The notes below the pieces were generated by a model, which saw nothing but the letters and a program-made list of their open reading frames with translations, was not told the origin of the DNA and did no database searches. The position numbers and the translations under genes are program-made. From Verrucomicrobiota bacterium (GTDB lineage: Bacteria; Verrucomicrobiota; Kiritimatiellia; B70-G9), in assembly GCA_003641465.1 (NCBI GenBank), contig QNAJ01000033.1, positions 1 to 10,675 on the forward strand: 10,675 nt of DNA. The letters run 5' to 3'. This document shows positions 6,368 to 10,675 of the stretch, piece after piece (within the stretch, counting starts at the first letter, position 1; the number at the start of each line of letters is the position of its first letter).

Positions 6368-7122
6368 GGCCCGCCCTCCGGGCCCCGGGCATCATCCTCC
6401 CGGTCGCTCTCCTCATCCGACAGTACCCGCAGGCGGGCGTTGATTACCGGCCCGGAGAAAAGGCTCCGCAGCATGCGGGTATGCGGTTCCTCACGGAAAG
6501 TCTCGCAGATAGCCCGATAGGCCTTATGCTCGAATTTGAGAACTCCTTCCAGCCTGCGGGTCGGAATATCCTGTATGACGAACCACAGCGCACGCTCGTC
6601 GGAATCCTCCGCGTTGAAGAGCAACTGCTTGCTTCGCGGGTTCACCTTCCCCGCATTACGGGTATAAATAAGGTACTTGATGTACTCTATCGCCAGCAGG
6701 TCGTATCCTTTATCAAGAATGAAAATCCGCTCGATCAGCTCCGTACGGCTGAAAACCAGTTGTACTTCCGGTAACGGCTCGGCAGATCCGCCGAATTCCG
6801 CCAGGTAATTCACCAGAAGGCTCTTGACTATTTTCTCTGCCTCCCGCCAGCGTTCCCCGGCGCCCGGCATTAGGTAAATCATCAACCGTCGCTCCGGATC
6901 CCGGTAGAGCAGCTCGGACTCGACCAGAAACATGTAGTCACATTGGGGGCAGGTCACCCGATTGAGCTCGTTACGCAGCAGCCTGCTTTTCAGCTCCGGA
7001 AACCGGGAAGCATCCACCACCTCTACCAGGAAAGCCTCGAATTCTCCACCGCAGTGCGGGCATTTCAGTTCACAGCGCTGTCCCTGATCTGCCGCGGATT
7101 CCTTCTTCTCCGTTGGATTCAT
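6316..7122 (-). CDS. CpXC-domain zinc-ribbon protein
   Basis: A 268-aa cytoplasmic protein matching the CpXC family, named for its Cys-Pro-X-Cys pairs: CPHC at 21-24 and CPQC at 58-61, which should bind one zinc. The middle region is soluble alpha/beta (IYLMPGAGERW, LDKGYDLLAIEYIKYLIY). The last 35 residues are acidic and Gly/Ser/Pro-rich, probably disordered. The function of CpXC proteins is not established. The start at 7122 has AGAGGA about 6 bases upstream. The stop falls inside the convergent TPR gene, giving a 52-bp tail-to-tail overlap and leaving no room for a terminator between them. Confidence 0.8.
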   Translation of the reverse strand: MNPTEKKESAADQGQRCELKCPHCGGEFEAFLVEVVDASRFPELKSRLLRNELNRVTCPQCDYMFLVESELLYRDPERRLMIYLMPGAGERWREAEKIVKSLLVNYLAEFGGSAEPLPEVQLVFSRTELIERIFILDKGYDLLAIEYIKYLIYTRNAGKVNPRSKQLLFNAEDSDERALWFVIQDIPTRRLEGVLKFEHKAYRAICETFREEPHTRMLRSLFSGPVINARLRVLSDEESDREDDARGPEGGPQSPESGSAGEGERSPG

Positions 7123-7377
7123 GGTTTCCTCTTGTGCGACACGGCCGCATCTGTGCTATATTGAACGTAGACCGCAGGCCCACTATAGGGCAGGCGGCCC
7201 GGTGAAACAAGGAGCCCGATGTGATCGGCCTTCCGTCTGTCACATACGCGACAGCAGGTACCCTCTCCGGCGGCAGGGTGCCGAACATGCCCGGCCGCCG
7301 GCCGGAATTATGCCGATCAGCATCGCCGAATTGGCGTGATGAGAGAGTTCGCTATGTTTCGACGGACAGGAGTAACC
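7123..7377 (+). other. 255-bp spacer with hairpins and an orphan ribosome site
   Basis: No convincing gene lies here. If transcribed from the promoter-like TGC-TATATT, it would be a leader of about 210 bases for the NYN gene. Visible structure includes CTGTC/GACAG (hairpin with an 8-base loop in the 7240s-7250s) and a GC-rich CGGC...GCCG segment near 7270-7285. A strong AAGGAG (7209-7214) is followed by ATG immediately closed by TGA (7219-7224). A GTG at 7221 opens a longer frame overlapping the NYN gene, but that frame does not look protein-like. I could not match it to any riboswitch class I know. Confidence 0.4.
7132..7162 (+). promoter_or_regulatory. Possible promoter for the NYN gene
   Basis: An extended -10 (TGC then TATATT at 7157-7162) has TTGTGC at 7132-7137 as a weak -35, with a long 19-base spacer. 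Transcription would start near 7169. The extended -10 carries most of the support. Confidence 0.4.
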
Positions 7378-7947
7378 ATGAAGAGCTTTCTGAAAAACAT
7401 CCGGATGTGGTGGAAGCTGCGCCGCTCCGTCAAAGGGGCACGCAGCACCTATATAGTGGACGGAAGCGATCTCAATCAGGAACTGCGGTCGCGGCGGCGC
7501 ATGGCGCCCCGCGAGCAGCTGGCGCTGCTGGATCGCGTGTCCCGGTTCGCCCGCCGCGAAAATATTAAACTGGTTGTGGTCTTCGAGTCACGGCCTCTGC
7601 GTAAGGTCCCCCAGGGAGCCGAGTATCGCGATGTGGCCGTCTACTATGCAGGCATGCGGGACAACCTGGCGGATACCATCCTGAACCTGATGCACAAGCT
7701 GCGCGGTCGCACCGAAGTCACGGTGGTCACCTCCAACAATCAGTTGGAAGACCGTATACGCCAGTCCGGAGGGCGCATCATGCGCTGCTCAACGTTCCGT
7801 AAGGCACTGGAGTCAACCAGCGGCCGGGAGCAGCGACGGGAACGCCGCCCCCCGCGCAGGCGCTCAGCCGAGCAACCGGCGCCGTCCCGCCGGGAAAGCC
7901 GCGGGCCGGGTGATACCGTCGAGAGCATGATAGACGTTGTCCGGTAG
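7378..7947 (+). CDS. NYN-domain (YacP-like) putative ribonuclease with Arg-rich tail
   Basis: A 189-aa protein whose residues 24-137 resemble the PIN-like NYN domain of the YacP/Rae1 family, RNA endonucleases that usually act on mRNA or ribosome-bound RNA. Matching elements are YIVDGSDLN (25-33, Asp28), VVVFES (66-71), a conserved-type Asp in NLADTI (Asp99) and TVVTSNNQLEDRI (115-127) before GGRIM. In the family the TSD motif usually supplies another acidic residue; here position 120 is Asn, so activity may be altered. Residues from about 140 are an Arg/Pro/Glu-rich, probably disordered tail with several Arg clusters that could bind RNA. The ATG at 7378 has AGGAG 5 bases upstream; earlier in-frame starts lack this. 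It converges on hpt across 14 bp. Confidence 0.72.
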   Translation: MKSFLKNIRMWWKLRRSVKGARSTYIVDGSDLNQELRSRRRMAPREQLALLDRVSRFARRENIKLVVVFESRPLRKVPQGAEYRDVAVYYAGMRDNLADTILNLMHKLRGRTEVTVVTSNNQLEDRIRQSGGRIMRCSTFRKALESTSGREQRRERRPPRRRSAEQPAPSRRESRGPGDTVESMIDVVR

Positions 7948-7974
7948 CGAACCGCACCGTATCACGGCTGTTCG
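7948..7974 (+). terminator. Hairpin terminator between convergent NYN gene and hpt
   Basis: CGAAC (7948-7952) pairs with GTTCG (7970-7974). After a C/T mismatch and a CA bulge, CCGT (7957-7960) pairs with ACGG (7964-7967) around the loop ATC. A short TTT follows on the plus strand. It begins at the NYN stop and contains the hpt stop codon in its loop edge, so it may serve both directions, better for the plus strand. Confidence 0.5.
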
Positions 7975-8531
7975 TTTCCGGCGGATCTGTCGTCGGTGAA
8001 GGTGAGCTCCGCAATATAGGGAAGCTCGCGGTAGTAACTGTCGTAATCCAATCCGTAGCCGACCACGAAAACATCCTCTACGGTAAACCCCACAAAGTCG
8101 GCGCTGATGGGAGCTATGCGGCGCGACGGTTTATCCAGGAGCACACAACTTTTCACCGAGCGCGCCCCCTTTGCATACATACGCTGCACCGCAAAGTGAA
8201 GCGTGCGTCCGGTATCCAGAATATCATCCACCAGAACCACCTCTGCACCACGCACGTCTACGGATATGTCTCTTTCTACCTCCACCTTTCCGGAGGACTC
8301 CGTACCGGCCCCATAGCTCTGCAGAAGGGTAAAATCAATGCGGGGATGCAGATGGTGGTAGAAGAGTCCGCGCACCAGGTCGGCGAAAAAAATGAAGCTG
8401 CCACGCAGAATTCCTACCAGCACCAGCGAGCCGGCCTCACATGTGCGTCCGATCTCACAAACCAGAGCATCCACCCGCCCGGCAATCTCCTCGGCGCTGA
8501 AAAGAACCTTTCTTATGTGATGCGGGCGCAT
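7962..8531 (-). CDS. hpt: Hypoxanthine phosphoribosyltransferase
   Basis: Salvages hypoxanthine (and usually guanine) to IMP or GMP using PRPP in the cytoplasm. The PRPP-binding signature VDDILDTG is at 101-108. Other family marks are LVGILRGSFIFFADL (38-52), the flexible-loop SYG (72-74), LDKPSRR with Lys134 for the purine, and VVGYGLDYDSYYRELPYI near the C-terminus. The chosen start, ATG at 8531, gives 189 aa and an N-terminus (IRKVLFSAEEI) that aligns with typical family starts. A GTG at 8549 is in frame, but the promoter at 8581-8553 predicts transcription starting near 8546, which would exclude it. No strong ribosome site is visible for either. It is divergent from the lipoprotein gene. 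Confidence 0.95.
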   Translation of the reverse strand: MRPHHIRKVLFSAEEIAGRVDALVCEIGRTCEAGSLVLVGILRGSFIFFADLVRGLFYHHLHPRIDFTLLQSYGAGTESSGKVEVERDISVDVRGAEVVLVDDILDTGRTLHFAVQRMYAKGARSVKSCVLLDKPSRRIAPISADFVGFTVEDVFVVGYGLDYDSYYRELPYIAELTFTDDRSAGNEQP

Positions 8532-8552
8532 ACCGGCTTTTCGACCCACCGC

Positions 8553-8581
8553 ATTTTAGCGCTCTGGCGGGGAAATGCTAA
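8553..8581 (-). promoter_or_regulatory. Promoter of hpt
   Basis: Minus-strand TTAGCA (8581-8576), a 17-base spacer and TAAAAT (8558-8553). The predicted transcription start near 8546 leaves about 15 untranslated bases before the ATG at 8531 and helps decide that start. Confidence 0.55.
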
Positions 8582-8665
8582 CCCGGATTGTTCCGCAGCA
8601 GTTGCCACCTTGCACCCATCTTTCAGCCGTGGCGACCCAGCCGGCCCGGGATGATGGAACTTTTC

Positions 8666-8693
8666 TTGCCACTACACGTTCCTTGGCTAGAAT
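8666..8693 (+). promoter_or_regulatory. Promoter of the lipoprotein gene
   Basis: TTGCCA (8666-8671), a 16-base spacer and TAGAAT (8688-8693). Transcription would start around 8700, only about 7 bases before the ATG at 8707, implying a nearly leaderless mRNA. This fits the lack of any ribosome site there. Confidence 0.55.
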
Positions 8694-8706
8694 AGCAGCA
8701 TTCCAT

Positions 8707-9402
8707 ATGAAACCTGTAGTGCAATCCGTCAGTTGGAAGCTGGCTCGCGGCACACTGGCCGCCCTACTAGGAATCGTCATCGCCGGCTGCGAAGTGGATT
8801 CCGCCGAAAAGGCACATCGCGACGTGCCCATTTACGTAGCGGGCGTATACCGCCACCCTTCGGCAGGTTCCCTGCTGGTAGCCGATAATACCGGCGAACC
8901 GATTGAACAGATAGACCTCCGCCAGGATGGCGACGCACTGGAAGGCATAGATAATAACGGGTCCATCTTTCGGGGACGCATAGACAAGGTGGACGGCAGC
9001 GTAGCCTCATTCACCATTAAGGGCATCAACACGGCGGGTAATGAGGGAACCATCGCCGGAACTATCAGTGTGGACGGATCCACCGCGGTGATGCGGGGTA
9101 CGTGGATTGAGGATGCCCTCTATTCAGTGGTATATGGGCAGGCCACGGTTCCCAGTAATATCACCTGCAATCTGGTGCTGACTATTGCCGACACTACCCT
9201 CACCAACGGACAGAGCACCACGCTCAGCGTTGCCAACGGGACTGCACCCTTCACGTGGGATGTGGACGGCCCCGCCAAACTTGATGATGAGGTCACCACC
9301 AGTCCATCGAACAGCCTTACCTATACCGGCACCAACACCGAAAAGGTACTCGTTACTGTCATAGATTCCCGGGGCTGCGGCGCCACCGGCACCATCAACT
9401 GA
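8707..9402 (+). CDS. Secreted lipoprotein with C-terminal Ig-like region
   Basis: A 231-aa exported protein of unknown function. The signal peptide has Lys11/Arg14, a hydrophobic core (LAALLGIVIAG) and the lipobox IAGC with Cys28 as the lipidated residue. The next residue is Glu, not Asp, which by E. coli rules suggests the outer membrane. The mature part is beta-rich. Residues about 40-145 contain Gly/Thr turns such as GTIAGTISVDGSTAVMRGTW. Residues 152-231 look like a bacterial Ig-like or PKD-type domain (TLTNGQSTTLSVANGTAPFT and LTYTGT...VTVIDSRGCG), with Cys154 and Cys224 placed to form a disulfide. No enzyme motif is seen. The frame is open upstream to 8575, but the signal peptide and promoter place the start at 8707. 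It may be a surface or adhesion component. Confidence 0.72.
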   Translation: MKPVVQSVSWKLARGTLAALLGIVIAGCEVDSAEKAHRDVPIYVAGVYRHPSAGSLLVADNTGEPIEQIDLRQDGDALEGIDNNGSIFRGRIDKVDGSVASFTIKGINTAGNEGTIAGTISVDGSTAVMRGTWIEDALYSVVYGQATVPSNITCNLVLTIADTTLTNGQSTTLSVANGTAPFTWDVDGPAKLDDEVTTSPSNSLTYTGTNTEKVLVTVIDSRGCGATGTIN

Positions 9403-9480
9403 CGCCGGGACCGGATCGCGCCGGGAAAACTCCCGCTTCGGGGCCGGGTAAACACAGCGCACCATCCGCCCGGCACACTG

Positions 9481-9945
9481 TCAGGGTGAATGCAGCTTGC
9501 TCTTGAGGAACCGCATCTCCGGCGACCATTTCAGCAGATCGCTGACAAGCCGCGGGAATCCCGGCAGCTTGTCGTAACGAGACACATCGTGGAGCTTTTC
9601 CCCGGTACGTGGCAGCTCGTAATCCGCCAGATTCACCCCACATGATGTGGCACACTGGCAAAGCCATTCTTCAAGGCGCGGCTTCAGCACTAGAAGGAAA
9701 CGACTGCCCCCGGCCTTATGCCGCAAGACAGATACCGAACCGCACGATGCAACTTCCCGGAATTCGCTCAGGGCGCGCGGTTGGGAAGCAAGGGGATCTT
9801 CATCAATCAGGCCGACCGCCGACCCAGCCTTGGCGACCAGCTTCACTACCTCACCCTTGCCGCGCAGATGTCTTATCCGATGGCGCGGTATGTTCAGAGC
9901 GTGGACAAGGGCCGTATCGGGATTGCACTCGACGTAAATCAGCAC
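9481..9945 (-). CDS. Small TOPRIM-like protein paired with ATPase
   Basis: A 154-aa protein starting with GTG 6 bases after the ATPase stop; AAGGAA about 10 bases upstream overlaps the end of that gene. The N-terminal half has the pattern of a minimal TOPRIM fold: a strand with Glu6 (LIYVECNPD), then an alpha/beta stretch with GKGEVVKL (29-36), then a strand ending in Asp48 and Asp50 (VGLIDEDP). Glu plus Asp-x-Asp are the metal ligands of TOPRIM nucleases. LKPRLEEWL (87-95) is reminiscent of the conserved Pro/Glu/Trp segment of RloB-like proteins. The usual first-motif Gly after Glu is Cys here. I infer a Mg-dependent nuclease or nuclease-like effector working with the ATPase; neither activity nor family is proven from sequence alone. 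Confidence 0.5.
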   Translation of the reverse strand: MLIYVECNPDTALVHALNIPRHRIRHLRGKGEVVKLVAKAGSAVGLIDEDPLASQPRALSEFREVASCGSVSVLRHKAGGSRFLLVLKPRLEEWLCQCATSCGVNLADYELPRTGEKLHDVSRYDKLPGFPRLVSDLLKWSPEMRFLKSKLHSP

Positions 9946-9951
9946 GAGAGA

Positions 9952-10675
9952 CTATTCCTTGAGAGACTGGAGTACGTTTTCCACTCCCAGGATGGGATCC
10001 TGATCCAGCAGTACCGAGACCTGTTCGTCGCTCAACCGATGAACCACCGTCTCGTAATTCTGATAAACAGTAACAAATATCGCCACCTGCTCTGCGGGGG
10101 CTTTCTCCACTATTGCCGTCAACAGATAGGGGTTGTGGGTGGCAATGAAATACTGGTTCGTCTCGTCCCGTGCTATCCGCTCTCCCAACTGCTTGGTGTA
10201 AAAAGGAAAAGCATGCGCCTCGGGCTCTTCGAAAATCAGTACTGAGTCCCGGTTGGATACCATCGCCGCATGAAAAAAGATCGCCCGTTGCAACGTATCC
10301 GACACAACCGAATATGGGTAAACTACTGCAACCCCCTCCTGCTCCTTCTGGATTTCCATCACCCGATCCTGCGGCCTGAATACCAACCTGAGCCCGAAAT
10401 CACGGAAAAGGGCGGCACTCCACTGCCTCAGCTCCCGGTTGGAAAAAAGTACTGCAAACAGATTGCTGCCGCTTGGCGGAGATAACGCTCCTGGCTGGGG
10501 CTTGCTCCAATCCGAGGCACCATCATAGCGATAGAACTGAATATGTTCTGCTGGATTATCCCCTCTAGAAGTCCACACCTGCACCGTCCCTTGGGCAACC
10601 AGCTCACATTCGAATCTGTCACCCAGTAGCGCGCGGTATGCTTTGCCGCTGAACTCGAGACGCGCGTTCAGGACA
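9952..10675 (-). CDS. ABC/OLD-type AAA ATPase, C-terminal part
   Basis: The last 241 residues of an ATPase that continues past the right edge; the frame is open to the end of the window. Visible motifs, numbered from the cut, are a signature-like SDTLQR (125-130), a Walker B VLIFEEPEAH (145-154) and the H-loop FIATHNPYLL with His180. This is the AAA_15/AAA_21 type of head seen in OLD, RloA and related ATPases. The Walker A and coiled-coil region would lie outside the window. Unlike OLD or GajA proteins, it ends about 60 residues after the H-loop and carries no TOPRIM domain. That domain seems to be supplied by the next gene, 6 bp downstream, so both proteins are probably made and act together. 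Confidence 0.75.
   Translation of the reverse strand, partial: VLNARLEFSGKAYRALLGDRFECELVAQGTVQVWTSRGDNPAEHIQFYRYDGASDWSKPQPGALSPPSGSNLFAVLFSNRELRQWSAALFRDFGLRLVFRPQDRVMEIQKEQEGVAVVYPYSVVSDTLQRAIFFHAAMVSNRDSVLIFEEPEAHAFPFYTKQLGERIARDETNQYFIATHNPYLLTAIVEKAPAEQVAIFVTVYQNYETVVHRLSDEQVSVLLDQDPILGVENVLQSLKE

Noticed and set aside
7221..7568. GTG-initiated 115-codon frame with an AAGGAG just upstream.
   Set aside because: It runs out of frame through the NYN gene, has no recognisable domain and an Arg/Pro/Ala-rich composition typical of a shadow frame in GC-rich DNA.
9422..9435. Hairpin CGGGA-AAAC-TCCCG between the lipoprotein and TOPRIM-like genes as a bidirectional terminator.
   Set aside because: The stem is only 5 bp and is followed by CTTCGGGG on one strand and GCGCG on the other, with no T-run, so it is not called.
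1..10675. CRISPR arrays, insertion sequences, tRNA or rRNA genes.
   Set aside because: I saw no regularly spaced repeats, transposase genes, terminal inverted repeats or tRNA T-loop signatures on either strand by eye.

Overview
This is a GC-rich, gene-dense bacterial chromosome segment with short or overlapping gene junctions. The organism is probably Gram-negative. A lipoprotein with a clean lipobox and no Asp after the Cys suggests an outer membrane, and there is a one-helix TPR protein of the YfgM/TPR_21 type. No phylogenetic marker is present. An uncultured PVC-type lineage such as Kiritimatiellota is only a guess from the overall feel of gene content and promoters.

Left part (1-1325, minus strand): the N-terminal part of a PHP-domain DNA repair nuclease of the endonuclease Q family lies downstream of a type I 3-dehydroquinate dehydratase gene (aroD). 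A 387-bp divergent spacer (1326-1712) follows. It holds a near-consensus sigma70-type promoter (TTGACA-17-TAATGT), a possible 21-codon Leu-containing leader peptide and a long GC hairpin, all ahead of leuA.

Centre (1713-6367, plus strand): leuA, aroE, a type IV prepilin peptidase (pilD), aroK and a membrane-anchored TPR gene form one tightly packed operon. Starts overlap stops (GTGA, ATGA) or are separated by 8-56 bp. leuA gives leucine synthesis. aroE and aroK, with the divergent aroD, give three steps of the shikimate pathway. pilD processes type IV pilin or pseudopilin precursors.

Right part (6316-10675): a CpXC zinc-ribbon protein (minus) overlaps the 3' end of the TPR gene tail to tail. 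A 255-bp spacer with no clear gene follows, then a small NYN (YacP-like) putative nuclease. This converges on hypoxanthine phosphoribosyltransferase (hpt), with a hairpin terminator between them. hpt is divergent from a secreted lipoprotein with a C-terminal Ig-like region, and both have recognisable promoters. The window ends in a minus-strand two-gene unit: an ABC/OLD-type ATPase that runs off the right edge, and a 154-aa TOPRIM-like protein starting 6 bp after its stop. This pair resembles split ATPase/TOPRIM nuclease modules and is the best candidate here for an uncharacterised, possibly anti-phage, system.
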